From Leishmania donovani (taxonomy: Eukaryota; Euglenozoa; Kinetoplastea; Trypanosomatida; Trypanosomatidae), in assembly GCF_000227135.1 (NCBI RefSeq), contig NC_018263.1, forward strand, positions 2,198,259 through 2,262,258: a stretch of DNA of 64,000 nucleotides, written 5' to 3'. The notes beneath the pieces were generated by a model. It saw nothing but the letters and a program-made list of their open reading frames with translations. It was not told where the DNA came from and did not search any database. Position numbers and translations under genes: made by a program. This document shows, piece after piece, positions 18,521 through 28,811 of the stretch. Numbering within the stretch: the first letter of the stretch is position 1; every line of letters starts with the position of its first letter.

Positions 18521-20487
18521 CCATAGAAACGGCGACGATGTGGGGAGAGGGAGGTGGGTGGGAGAAGCCGTGAACGGGGCCGATGGCTGTCGGTGCTGGT
18601 TCCGCTTGCCACATATCCAATGCAAGACATGTGCAAGCACACACTGGCGCTGCTACTAGTCTCTCCTCTGCCCGCTACGAGCAAGGATTCTTGTTTGTGT
18701 GTTTCGGTTTCTCACGAATTTCGCATACCCAGCGAACTGATGTGTCGGCTCGGGCATGCACAAAGCGAGAAAGCGTAGCGGTCGAAAAACGTTCGAGATG
18801 CATCGTCGCGATACGTGTTGGACAGCGTTGGATGCACGGGGACGGGACGCCCGATACGCAGACGACCGCGCGATCCTTGGCATCTGCAGAAGCAGAAAAA
18901 TCCGCCACTCACTGCAGGCCTCCCCTCGCCCCTGCTGCATGAGTGCCACTGGCATCGGGGACTCGGCTACCGGTGGAGGAAGATGCTGTCGCTCTGTGCT
19001 GATGCTTCGGCAGAGGGAGCGTATACCTGTTGTATCGCCGGCTACTGGCGGCGAGAGGGAATACGCCAATGCAGCAGAGAGGCACGGACGTGCATCGCAG
19101 GAGAGGAGTGCCGCGTTTGCGTACTCCCGCTCTACTGAGAGCACCGAACCGGCACGCCAGCTGCGCGAGTGGCCTGTGCTGCAGCAGGCCTTGCGGACGA
19201 TGAAGCTCCGCAAGAAGCCACCATTTGAGGTGGTGATGTGACAGACACCGATGGCGATGTGGGAGCCGACGCCCGCTCCAAAAGCGTCAACGGGCACGAG
19301 GCGCTCGGCTCCAGGGACGGCGCGACAAGACACACATGCTTGTACGGCGACTTGCCTGTCGCGGCGCGCTCAAGGTGCGAGTCAGCAGGATGAGGGGCCT
19401 CAGGCAATAAATCAAAGAACGCGCGGTGGCTCCCTCTCGACACCGGCGAGGAGAAACATGAAGGAGTCAGCTCCCCCTGGTAGCAGCAGTGGGTTAGGCT
19501 CCACAACGGCGATTCGGTTCTTACGATCGGGAGGGGGGGGTGTCACCTAAGAACAGGTTGCACCCTCTGAGGGGCTACGATGGGAGTCGTCTGCATGATC
19601 CACCGTCGAGGAACTCATCAGTGTGTTTTTGGAGGGAGGGAGGAAGGTGTTGTAATGTAATCAAGTCGCACTCATATTCGCACAGGAATGGTGCGCTACG
19701 CGGCAATCGCGAAATTTTTTTCTCGTTGACATGCGTGCCATCGAGGGATGCTCGAGCGAAGGCGGTGTGGTGGCTTTAGCGTCACGTAACAGGAGAGAAT
19801 CCAGCGGATAAGAGATAAGGACGAGAGCACGCGGGGAGGAGGGGAGGGAGAGTGAAGGGCTCTTGCGCACGTCACGATGAATGCAGCAAGCAATCGAAAA
19901 GGTAGAAAACCCCATCAACGGGGGTATACGTGAAGTGAGAATTCGAAAAAAAAAAGCGACTGCGAGGTGAAAATGGCGCGCGGCTGGCAGGCTCGTTTCA
20001 TCGCACAGTGTCTGCACTGTACACCCATCTTGCGGCATACTGTGTCAAGAGTAGTGTAGATGAAGAGCAGTTGTGGTGAGACGAGCAGTACGAAACGAAC
20101 GTTCTCCGCATCAACGCTCTTCCCATCCCATGATCGCACACGCACGCAAAGAAAATGCATGACACAGTCCGCTGATGTCCTTTTGTGGCACCCGAGAAAG
20201 GAAAGGCAGATCCCGCCTCGCACACGAAAAAGAAAGACGGACGAGCACCGCCGAGATGCCGACTACGGAGATCAACCGTGGCGTGCCGGCGGGGCACGCC
20301 AACGTGCGAAAACGATAACGAACGCCTACACGACGGTGTTCGTTTTCCGGAGAGCAAGAAATCCCATGGGTGGTACTGTTGCGCAGGGGAAGCGTCGCAC
20401 ATGTTTTCCCGGCACATACGTACGCTGACCATCGCCCTTCTGCCTCACGTGAGGCGTGCACGCCAATCACAGGTGCGCTGGCTGCCT
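18521..20487. other. Long intergenic region, ASCC2-like gene to DCN1 gene
   Basis: Nearly 2 kb. The part at 18650-19510 is microsatellite-free and has minus-strand open frames of 225 and 124 codons in different frames that overlap each other; neither resembles a known protein. The rest is mixed low-complexity sequence. No gene is firmly supported. Confidence 0.5.
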
Positions 20488-21285
20488 CTAAGCTTTCTTG
20501 CTCGCTTCTAGCTTACGCACGTACTCCACAAAGTCGTCCATGGTGACCGGCCACGAGTCCTCGTCGTCGTACGCATCGTAGTTGTCGAACTGGGCAAACA
20601 GCAGGAGTTGCGTCCAGGTGTCAAACGAGACCCCAGACTGCTCAACGGCAGCCCTGGCTGACTTGCTCTCTGTCGCCTTCTCGCCCAGGATTGTGATGAA
20701 GTCAAGCCACTGATTAATGCGCGGAAAGCACACGTACGCGGTAAACTTGCGACGCGCCTCCTCCGCCGTGAACGATACCGGCGATGCCGAAAAGAAGCAC
20801 GACCACAACTCCTTCGCGCTATCCACGCGATCCGAGGCGTCGTTGCCTTTCAGGCACCAGTTGTACAGAAACTGGTAGAACTTGCTGCGCTTGTCCTCGT
20901 TGTTGCGAATAGTGTTGTTGAGGTCCACGATCGCGCCATGGGCGGCAGCGAATAAGGGTGCGTATGCGTTCTCCCTGGTAGGCGGGGCGGCGTTGCGGGG
21001 GAGCTTGCTGATGAGCCCTGCCATCCACGCTACGAAGTGCTTCTCCGATATTCTGTAAATGCGCTTCGCTGACTCGTCAACAGCGAAGGCCAAAAGGTAG
21101 AGCGAGAGGTCCTCGAGGCTCAAGCACGTCGCGGTGGCAAGCGACTCGAAGTGACCAATTTCCAGAAAGCGCTCGACGTCCACCTCCACAGGCGCTGGGA
21201 TCTGCTCATAGATGTAATCAAAGGCCTCCTGCGCCACGTTCGACTTGGGCGGCTCACCGCCCTTGTAAACGGTTAAAAACCCCAT
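20488..21285 (-). CDS. DCN1: DCN1-like cullin neddylation factor
   Basis: A 265-residue protein with the potentiating-neddylation (DCUN1/PONY) domain filling most of its length. The C-terminal signature is clear: W193-L-D-F, then DTWTQLLLFAQ and YDDEDSWPVTMDDFVEYV (239-256), matching the WNLFLDF / YDEDGAWPVLIDDFVEY core of DCN1 proteins whose acidic patch binds cullins. There is no N-terminal UBA domain; instead about 30 residues precede the helical domain, and an insertion of roughly 15-20 residues near 95-120 is not typical. DCN1 acts as a scaffold E3 that brings the Nedd8-loaded E2 to cullins, activating cullin-RING ligases. The ATG at 21285 is verified, and a sense-strand pyrimidine tract with AG at 21417-21416 lies upstream. 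Confidence 0.85.
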   Translation of the reverse strand: MGFLTVYKGGEPPKSNVAQEAFDYIYEQIPAPVEVDVERFLEIGHFESLATATCLSLEDLSLYLLAFAVDESAKRIYRISEKHFVAWMAGLISKLPRNAAPPTRENAYAPLFAAAHGAIVDLNNTIRNNEDKRSKFYQFLYNWCLKGNDASDRVDSAKELWSCFFSASPVSFTAEEARRKFTAYVCFPRINQWLDFITILGEKATESKSARAAVEQSGVSFDTWTQLLLFAQFDNYDAYDDEDSWPVTMDDFVEYVRKLEASKKA

Positions 21286-21415
21286 CAGGGATGCGCCACG
21301 CGACGGCTACGCTAGGCAGTGGGCCTGTGGGCAAAAACACCAAACGCCTCCAAGCGGGCACGGCAGGCAACCCACGACCACAGCAGACGAGCAGGTCACT
21401 CGGGGAGCCGACGGG

Positions 21416-21475
21416 CTGGGATGGAAAGAGAAGGTAAAGCGAGCGGGGAGGGGGTGAGGTGCGGCTGCGGGGGAG
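21416..21475 (-). promoter_or_regulatory. Predicted spliced-leader acceptor region for DCN1
   Basis: The plus strand is purine-rich over about 21419-21475, so the sense strand carries a long pyrimidine tract; its first downstream AG is at 21417-21416, about 130 nt before the ATG. Confidence 0.4.
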
Positions 21476-21734
21476 ATGGAGATACGGAGCGCGCACACGG
21501 CACACACACACACATACAAAGAGACACAACTACACAAATAGGGCGGAGGAGGGAGGGACGCGCGCGAAGGGCTCTGGAGAGGAAGATAGCCGGAAGGGTG
21601 AGGGAGGGGGTCGGAGTGCGTAGGGGGAAAAAAGCGAAGGATAAAGTCAAACACGCAGGCGACAGTCACACCAATGTCGCCACGCTGCAATGATGGTTGC
21701 TTCAGAGGGGTAAATCTAAATCACATAGAAGCTG

Positions 21735-21772
<38 letters not shown>

Positions 21773-21778
21773 ACACAC
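21735..21778. repeat. AC-dinucleotide microsatellite
   Basis: Among the longest AC tracts in the window, almost pure across some 40 bases. Confidence 0.9.
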
Positions 21779-22472
21779 GCACAAACGAAGTGGCGCCTAC
21801 GTAGCCCATACGCCTGTGCGAAGCTCAGCGCAGGAAAAGGTGGGACTAGGCAGAGCGACGCACGCTCGAGCGCAGGCAACCAGTAAAGGGGGAAAAAAGA
21901 CCGTAGTTGAGTACAGGGTGCTGTTCCTTCCCGACACCGCAGGCGACGCGCGCACGCACACACAGAGTGGGATGCCACAAGTGCGGAGGAAAAAAGTATG
22001 GAGAACGAGGCAGAGGAGAGAGAAAGAGAGAGGGATGGGCGTGTGCGTGTCGCAGGAAAAGTAACACACCTACGTAGGCGCAATCGCGCCATAACCCTGC
22101 AGCACGCCGACGAGCAGGGATAACGCGAAGCACTTGAGAGCGCCAATCAGGGGACCCTAGCCGTCCCTGACGGTTGGGTCAGAGGAGAAAGAGGACGAGG
22201 TGTCGCGAAACGAGTCGTCTCCAAAAGTTACCACGCTTCGTTTTGTTACTGTTGCTGTGGCCGTGGGAGCATGACCAATTATGGAAGTGCAGTGGCGCAC
22301 AACATTCATACGAGAGAGGAGGCAGCACACACATACACACGCACGCGCACGTAAACCACCGAAAACAAAAACGGGCCAAGCACTCGTAGAGACGCAGCAA
22401 CGACGTGAGTGAAGAAAAAAAAAAAAAGGTTGTTCACCGCTGGTGGCCCGCAGGCGCTGTGCTCTTCACATT

Positions 22473-22739
22473 TCACCGATTTGTAATGTAGCGCATCCGC
22501 GCCGGATCCGTTCGCTTGACACAGTCGCACACGGTATGGATGTTGCACTTGCGCTCCCCTGTCTTGATCCACTTGCCGCCCTTGCCTTGCCTCACGTCAA
22601 AGCTGACGTTGCGAGAGCTCACCATCTTCAGGTCTCCGCGCTTGTGCTTTACCTTGCCCTTGCTAGTAAGCTTGCGCGGGCGATCCGCCATGGCGAGTTT
22701 CCGCTTCTGCTTTGGGGCCTTCTTGGTGCGCTTGCCCAT
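22473..22739 (-). CDS. Small basic protein, function unknown
   Basis: An 88-residue protein with verified ATG at 22739; a second in-frame ATG lies 16 codons in (22691). The first 40 residues are densely Lys/Arg-rich (GKRTKKAPKQKRKLA, KGKVKHKRGD), suggesting RNA binding or nuclear/nucleolar location. The second half is less basic and contains the Cys group C-NIHTV-C-D-C, which could bind metal but does not match a named zinc finger that I recognise. Codon use is strongly GC3-biased, supporting a real gene. A ribosome-associated or processome factor would fit the composition, but no family was identified. Confidence 0.7.
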   Translation of the reverse strand: MGKRTKKAPKQKRKLAMADRPRKLTSKGKVKHKRGDLKMVSSRNVSFDVRQGKGGKWIKTGERKCNIHTVCDCVKRTDPARMRYITNR

Positions 22740-23358
22740 TGTCGAGTGTGTGCGTGCTTTTTTGTTCTTGTCCTTCTGTTCTCCAGTGAACCGTAGAGGC
22801 TGACTGGCGACAGAGGAGCGCAGAGCGCATTAAATTTCGAACGCCGGGGTTGCCATCATGAGAGGGGACGAGGTAGGAGAAAAGTGAATGGGAGAGAAAG
22901 GCGGCGGCATGCACGTGTGCGAGCGCTTGGAGAGCAGCAGAGACTCAATGGCTGCAGGCAGCAGATGGATCTGTTCGTCCTGCTCGCTTCCTTCCTCTTT
23001 TGTGTGTGTGTGGGTTTATCTTTTTCTCCCGCATCATAACCTTCACACCTCAAAGTACCACAAACAAGTGAGTGCGTGTGTGCAGGACATGCGCGGCTGA
23101 AAACATAATGCATAGCGTTTTGTGTGTGTCGTCATTCCAGGTTCAGATCTACATCCCCCAAACAGATCAGCGCCGAGGGGCGAGGTGGTGGTCGCCGTCG
23201 GGCGGCGGGGGAGGAGAGCAACGCCCGTGCTCACGCATATCGACGGCGTCGATGCATCGAGTGCGCAAAGCGCCTTGCGGTCCCCACGGAGGGAGAAGTC
23301 TCGCGTCGGCCCCCCCCCCCACACAGAAGACACGCACACGCACGCATGCACCGAGTCG
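22740..23358. other. Intergenic region, small basic protein gene to helical-repeat gene
   Basis: About 620 bases with TG-rich and polyC patches (C run near 23309-23320). No gene or RNA recognised. Confidence 0.6.
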
Positions 23359-25377
23359 TTAATGTGACGCGGCAAACTGCAGTAGTCGCATGGCGTCTGG
23401 AAAGTCGGTGCACTGCTGCAGACACTCACAGCACGGCACCAGCTGCTCCGCTTCCATGTCGTATCGCTGCCCCCACAGGCTGGCAAGGAGCTGGCGGATA
23501 GCGTCGTGCTGGCGCGGGCCTGTGCGGCCCATCCGCAGAAGCGCCTTCAGCGTCCGCATCAAGTCGTCGGCAGTCATGTCCACGCTGTGCGCCTCGACCG
23601 CGGCGCAGAGCGGCTCCAACCGGTGCGACTCCTCCCGCGACGCCTCTCCAAACGTTTCCGCCACGCGGGTCACCACCTCGGCCAACGCGGAGGGAGCGTT
23701 CGGGACTGTAGTGCGGAGGTGCTGTGGCTTGATCTGCTCCGTCAGTTCGAGCACCCGCTCCTTCGGTACTGTCGACCACGTGCGCAACAACACTTCCACA
23801 GGATTCTCGTCCGACTCCAGCCGCGGCGCGCGGGGTATGCGCGGGTGGTCCTGGATGCCGCAGTATAGCAGCGCGTTCATGACGTAGGGACCCTCGTGCG
23901 GCTCCATGTCCTTGAGTTTTTCCGTCGCGATGGAGATTGTCCGCTCGACCTTGGTGTGCCACGTTTGACGGAGCTCCAGAGGCACTTGATCCGCGGGCAC
24001 GCCGCCCAGGGCGTAAAGGAGTTTGCACCGCTCCGCTGTCGTGAGGCGGCCGACGCTGCGGCGGGTCTGCCGCGCTGTCATGAGTTTGTACTTGGGGTGC
24101 TGGATGCCGAGGCACGCAAGGCCGTGGCCGACATCGATATACCACTGCGGCGGGAGGGTGTATTCACTGTCGTTCAAAGGGTCGGCAAGAGCTCGGCGCG
24201 CGCGAGGCGACAATGAGTGCTGCCCCTTTCCATCACACCTTCCTGCTTTTTCCAACGATTGAGAGGGAGAGGAGGATGAGGGGCTTTTGGTGCTGCGCCG
24301 CTGCTGTTGGTGCGCATGGGGGGCGCGCAGTGCGTGCAGGAAGACGCCATTCATGAGTCTCGCCTCGCTCGGAGGTGGTTGCCGCAGCATGGCGAGTCCG
24401 AGAACGTGCAGCCGTATCGCCTCCGCGTTGCACTTCTCGGCTTCGATCAGACTCGAGAAGAACTTCTGATGAATGTGGCGGTGCTGCAGTGTGCCGAGAT
24501 AAAAGATGACCTGGCACAGCTGCTGACTGGACAAGATTGCATGCTGAGAGAAGAGGACGTCGCAGCTACGATTGCACACCTCCGCGTCATAGAGTCCCGT
24601 CTGCGCCATCGTTGCGAGGCACATGCCGGCATCTGTGCGATTCAGCTCCAGCTTGCGCAGAGATGTCAAAAGGCCGCGCGCACCGACGCAGCGCTGCATC
24701 TTGGCTTCCATTCGTATCTTCGCCTTCGCGGGCAGCAGGCCGTTCTTGTCTGCGCCGACAGCGGGGAAGTGAAACCCCTTACCGTAGATCCGGCTGGTCG
24801 TCTCGAGGAGCGATAGCACACTGAGCGTCGTTGGCCTTTCTCGCTCCAGAGACCACAACTGCATGGCATGACGATATACTGACAAGAGAAACGAGTCGAA
24901 TCGGTGCGCTGACGCTGTGGGGGGCGCGGTCGTCGACGACCTTGACGCCCGTGACGCGCCGAGATCCGAGTGCGATGGGAGCCCTGCCAACTCTAGTAGG
25001 CGGGCCTGGCAGTCGTCCAGGGCACTGGTGGAGCGAAGAAGCGAGCAGAGCTCGTTGAGGTTAATGCAGCCGCCAAGGTGGCCGCCGTCGTCGTACTTTG
25101 CCGTAAGGGCCGCGCAAAAGTCCAGCGCGTCCAACGCAGGCAGCACGTCCTCGTCCGGTGCGAAGCGCAGCACTGTCGCACACGACCGCAGCAGCTTCGG
25201 CACCAACATGGAAATCCGCGAGTTCACGCTGGACGGCAACTCGATCGCAGGGAGCTGCTCCCGCAGGAGCTGGATGCCTTCGTGAGCCAAAAGAAGCGGC
25301 GCACCGCGGCGCTGGAGCAAGTCCACCTGTATTCGCGAGAGCTCAGCGCAAAGTCCGGCCAAGCTGACGCTGTGCAT
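23359..25377 (-). CDS. Helical-repeat protein, function unknown
   Basis: A 672-residue protein from the ATG at 25377; the open frame extends 14 codons further to a GTG, which I did not use. It is rich in leucine-based helices with a recurring pattern of short helical hairpins (LVPKLLRSCATVLRF, LTSLRKLELNRTDAG, ERCKLLYALGGV, VMNALLYCGI, DLMRTLKALLRMG). This resembles the alpha-solenoid repeats of FASTK/RAP-type organellar RNA-binding proteins that are common in trypanosomatids, but I see no RAP domain. A Ser-rich, probably disordered insert lies near the middle. A sense-strand pyrimidine tract with AG near 25502 precedes the start. Function is unknown; mitochondrial RNA work is a guess from repeat style. 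Confidence 0.7.
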   Translation of the reverse strand: MHSVSLAGLCAELSRIQVDLLQRRGAPLLLAHEGIQLLREQLPAIELPSSVNSRISMLVPKLLRSCATVLRFAPDEDVLPALDALDFCAALTAKYDDGGHLGGCINLNELCSLLRSTSALDDCQARLLELAGLPSHSDLGASRASRSSTTAPPTASAHRFDSFLLSVYRHAMQLWSLERERPTTLSVLSLLETTSRIYGKGFHFPAVGADKNGLLPAKAKIRMEAKMQRCVGARGLLTSLRKLELNRTDAGMCLATMAQTGLYDAEVCNRSCDVLFSQHAILSSQQLCQVIFYLGTLQHRHIHQKFFSSLIEAEKCNAEAIRLHVLGLAMLRQPPPSEARLMNGVFLHALRAPHAHQQQRRSTKSPSSSSPSQSLEKAGRCDGKGQHSLSPRARRALADPLNDSEYTLPPQWYIDVGHGLACLGIQHPKYKLMTARQTRRSVGRLTTAERCKLLYALGGVPADQVPLELRQTWHTKVERTISIATEKLKDMEPHEGPYVMNALLYCGIQDHPRIPRAPRLESDENPVEVLLRTWSTVPKERVLELTEQIKPQHLRTTVPNAPSALAEVVTRVAETFGEASREESHRLEPLCAAVEAHSVDMTADDLMRTLKALLRMGRTGPRQHDAIRQLLASLWGQRYDMEAEQLVPCCECLQQCTDFPDAMRLLQFAASH

Positions 25378-25938
25378 TATGATGACGCGAACGCCCGACT
25401 GCGGGCTCGCCGACGGCACCTAGGGACAAAAGCAAGGGCGATAGGGTGGTGGTGTGTGTATGTGGGTGAGTCGACACGCTATGGCACACGCTGTCAACGT
25501 ACTGCCGTCGCCGGGAGAAATGAAAGACCAAACAAGGAAAAGAGAGAAGTCATCGACGACACGCAGGGGTAGCAGCGCCTGGCAAAGAGCCGCAGGGAGA
25601 GAGAGAGAAAGAGCGGGGTACGGGAAGGGGAGGGGCAGAAAGAAGGAAGGTACAGGGATGCAAGACAGGCCAAGAGGAGGAGGACTGCTCTGTGTGTGTG
25701 TGTGTGTGGTGCGCCCCGCAGGGAGAAGAGAAAAGAAGCAAACAGGGCAAGGTTGCAGCACCAGCTGGTGCGTTCGAGCAGGTCTATTACACCTGCGCCT
25801 CAACATAGGGCAGCCGCGCGCGATCCCAAGAAAATGACCATTTACCGTCATCTTCGATGAGTAGGTGTATCAATCCTTCGTTGCGCGCAGTGGTGACGAG
25901 CTCCACGTACTGGCGCGCTCCTCGCACCGCACGACAGG
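25378..25938. other. Intergenic region, helical-repeat gene to Ser-rich gene
   Basis: Contains the predicted splice signal of the helical-repeat gene (AG near 25502), a TG microsatellite (25691-25708) and, next to the Ser-rich gene's stop, a short protein-like open stretch (25787-25940) in another frame. Confidence 0.55.
25691..25708. repeat. TG-dinucleotide microsatellite
   Basis: Nine pure TG units on the plus strand. Confidence 0.85.
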
Positions 25939-28122
25939 CTATGCCTCGGCAGTGGGGGAAAGCGCCAGGCTTCGCTGACTCGGGCTGCCGAGGCCCAAGT
26001 TGTAGCCGTAGTAGTACCCACCAGCCGAGATGGAACCTAGATGGCCCACCGACGAGGTGCCGAGGGAAACGCTCTGCGCGAGCTGGGGTGGGCACATGAA
26101 GTGCGAAAGCGCCCGCGAAGAGTTCTGCGAGGCGTCGCTACTTTTCCGTCGCGAGGAGCGCTGGATAGAGTGCTGAAGCGAGTAGGAAGCGAGGCTGTAC
26201 GCATCCTGGCTCTGGGACGTGTAGGGGCCTGCAGGCGACTCCTCCGAGAAACGTGTCCCGGCGTTCTGCGATGACGGTTGCGACGAGGCCGAGTCTGAGT
26301 AGTTGTGGAAGCTCGAGTCGCGGTGGTGCGCTTCGGTGGACTGACGCAGCGAGGGATGGCAAAAGGCCGCAATGTTGGATGAGGACGATGTGGATGCGCT
26401 GCTGTCGGAGGGGATCGGCCGCAACGCCTGCAGCAGATTCGCCCGCGACGCAGCGCTCGCGTGGTCGCCACGACCGAGCATCGCCGCGGCAGCTGGGTTG
26501 CTTCCAGCGGCACACGCCATGGTCGAAGCCGTGACGAAGGCAGAGGGAACGTTCATGGACTGCACGCTAATGGGTTGGCGGCCGCCGAGGATCACGCCTG
26601 CTCTGTACGGGCTCGGGATCACTGAATGCAGCGCCTTTTGCAGCTCTGCCGCATCCCCCTCAGTGCTTTCCTCGGATGTGCTGCTCGAGGATGACGCATA
26701 TTCCTGTGCAGGCGACAGTGCGCTCGTTTGCAGACCCAGCTGGTTGTGACGCTGCTGCGAAGAGGGGGCTTGCGCTGACGGTGCCGGCGATGGCGTCGAC
26801 GCAGCTTGGACCGCCCTCGTTGCTGCTGTTGCGTCCTCCGGCACATGACTCAACGCAGGGGAGTTGTAGGCCGACGACAGGGCGCTGTAGTTGTATATGC
26901 CCTGCTCGCTATGGATGATGCTGCTCGCAGCACTACCGTATTGCAAGGAGCCGGCTTGCAGGGAGGCGCGCTTGCTGGACACGGGCGACTCGGACAGCGC
27001 GCCCGGTGCCTCGCAGCCGGGGGGAAAGGTCGAGAGGCTGTACTGGCCTGTCCCTTCTGATGAATGCCAAGCAGCGCGGCGCTCGGCCTCCTGTTCTGAC
27101 GGCGAAAGCTGCCGTTTGCTTGAAGTGATGCTGGCCGACTGGTGCGGCAGAGAGGCGGCCGCTGCCGGCTCCGTAGCTGGGGCAACTTTCTTCCGGGGAC
27201 TCGCCACTGTGGTCGCGTTCATGACATACGTGCGACGCACTTCTGATCGTGACGGCGATGTGGTTGCCGACCGGGTCGGCGACGTTGCCATCGGCATGAC
27301 ATTGCTGCGGTCTGGGGTCCTCTCCTGCTCGTTTGCCGCTTCTTGTTGCCGCTGCGCTCGTAGACGGCTCACGACAGAGGTCGCTATGGGAGTCGGCGCC
27401 GTCGCGTTTGCCGATGGTGGCTCCTCTCGTGTTGGCGCAACATGGATGGGGTTCGCGTTGGTGCTTCGCTCGCCGGCGAAGAGGGTGTCACCTTGCCCTT
27501 GCGCCAGTGCGGGCTTAGTGGGCTTCCCGTGGCCATCCTTTTTCAGCACCACAAGCGTCGGAGAGGACGAGGTGGTGGTCAAAGACGGCGAGGATGTGCG
27601 TGCCGGTCCTGCATTCGTGTGCGACAGGAAGCGTGTCGGCTTGTTGCCCTGAATGTGCGACGAGGATATGGTAAGCGGGGCGTCAGAGGACCTCTGTGAC
27701 TGGCTCCTTGATGGCGCTGCACAAGGGCTGGATCGAGAACTAGATGAGCCGGCTCTGCGAGATGCGGCAGGTCGGAGATGTCTGCTTGGATGGCGGTGAT
27801 GGCGTGACGGCTGCCGTCTTCGCCGGCCGTGGGAGACTTCGGCATCGTTGCGTTGCTGCTGCTGCTGCTGTGCCAGAAGCAGTTGCGCCAGCGGTAGTAT
27901 CTCTTTGTACGAGTCCAAGGTAACTTGTAGGCCTTTCGGGGTACCGGAGCTGGTGGCTTTAGAGAGCGGTGCCACCTGCCGTGGGTCTACGTGGCTGCTG
28001 CGGTGGTGTGGATCAGGTAGAGGTGCCTCCATCGACTGTGTCACACGGTGCACCATGAGGCGCAGCCGCATCACCTCAGCACTGAGGTGCTCCACCTCCT
28101 GTTCCAGAATATCCATGTACAT
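25939..28122 (-). CDS. Ser/Ala/Pro-rich low-complexity protein with N-terminal coiled coil
   Basis: A 727-residue protein with verified ATG at 28122 and another ATG two codons in. The first 35 residues form a probable amphipathic coiled coil (ILEQEVEHLSAEVMRLRLMV). Nearly everything after is disordered Ser, Ala, Pro, Thr and Gln sequence, with a Gln run near residues 85-90, a basic Arg/His/Ser region around 95-150, and Tyr/Gly-rich segments near the end (GGYYYGYNLGLG). No enzyme domain is visible. Such proteins in trypanosomatids are often cytoskeletal or RNA-granule scaffolds, but this is inference. A protein-like stretch in another frame follows its stop codon (see findings). Confidence 0.65.
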   Translation of the reverse strand: MYMDILEQEVEHLSAEVMRLRLMVHRVTQSMEAPLPDPHHRSSHVDPRQVAPLSKATSSGTPKGLQVTLDSYKEILPLAQLLLAQQQQQQRNDAEVSHGRRRRQPSRHHRHPSRHLRPAASRRAGSSSSRSSPCAAPSRSQSQRSSDAPLTISSSHIQGNKPTRFLSHTNAGPARTSSPSLTTTSSSPTLVVLKKDGHGKPTKPALAQGQGDTLFAGERSTNANPIHVAPTREEPPSANATAPTPIATSVVSRLRAQRQQEAANEQERTPDRSNVMPMATSPTRSATTSPSRSEVRRTYVMNATTVASPRKKVAPATEPAAAASLPHQSASITSSKRQLSPSEQEAERRAAWHSSEGTGQYSLSTFPPGCEAPGALSESPVSSKRASLQAGSLQYGSAASSIIHSEQGIYNYSALSSAYNSPALSHVPEDATAATRAVQAASTPSPAPSAQAPSSQQRHNQLGLQTSALSPAQEYASSSSSTSEESTEGDAAELQKALHSVIPSPYRAGVILGGRQPISVQSMNVPSAFVTASTMACAAGSNPAAAAMLGRGDHASAASRANLLQALRPIPSDSSASTSSSSNIAAFCHPSLRQSTEAHHRDSSFHNYSDSASSQPSSQNAGTRFSEESPAGPYTSQSQDAYSLASYSLQHSIQRSSRRKSSDASQNSSRALSHFMCPPQLAQSVSLGTSSVGHLGSISAGGYYYGYNLGLGSPSQRSLALSPTAEA

Positions 28123-28811
28123 GGTAACGAAAACAACCTCCTTTTGTGCTGCTAGAGGCGATTGCTAGACAGAAAGCAACTATACGAGACCTCATAATAG
28201 AAGGACACCGACCCCCATGAACAGAGACTTGCTGAGGGTTGTCTGTTACTCGCTTCCTCCTCCCCTCGACAAAGACTAGAGAGCAAACAAGCAGCATGCA
28301 GAAGGGGGAGGGTCGGGGCATCACATGAATCAATGAAAACGAAAAGAGTGCAGCGGGAGAAGGATAACGGGATGGATGAGTGAGGTGGGCATTTCAAGGG
28401 TTTGCCCCGCCACGTCGCCATCAAAGAGAGGGCAGCTGCGTTCGTCGAAGGGGACCGACACATTCAACACGAATCGGCCATCATATGGCACGTGCACGCG
28501 TGCTGGAGGGTACCCCCTTTCAGGGGAGCGTGTCTTGCCAACATGACGCCGGTGCAGCTCCAGAAGAGGCAACGACAAAAAAAAAAAGAAACATGCTGCA
28601 GCGCGAGAGAGTCTTCTAGGGCCTTACTTGCACGTTGACTCCATCACATGGCATGCGCCAGAGGAGTCAGTGACAGCAATGCGATGGAACGACAGAGGCG
28701 GCAGAGGCGCAACGAGCGCGTGACGACGCAACGGCTTGTGGGCCGCTGGTGAAAACCAGCGTCGCGACCTGCCTGCCACCCATCGTGTGACAGGGCGTCG
28801 CCACGGCTGCT
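28123..28811. other. Intergenic region, Ser-rich gene to PUS7 gene
   Basis: About 690 bases of mixed sequence with an A run near 28579-28590. Nothing recognisable as a gene. Confidence 0.6.

Larger units (their letters stand above)
21286..22472. other. Intergenic region, DCN1 gene to small basic protein gene
   Basis: Carries the DCN1 splice signals, a long AC microsatellite (21735-21778) and alternating purine/CA-rich sequence. Open frames here translate to His-Thr repeats and are not genes. Confidence 0.65.

Noticed and set aside
23359..25419. Start of the helical-repeat gene at 25419
   Set aside because: That codon is GTG; the first ATG in frame is at 25377. The same reasoning trimmed the frames reaching 43489, 49791 and 52101, which begin with TTG.
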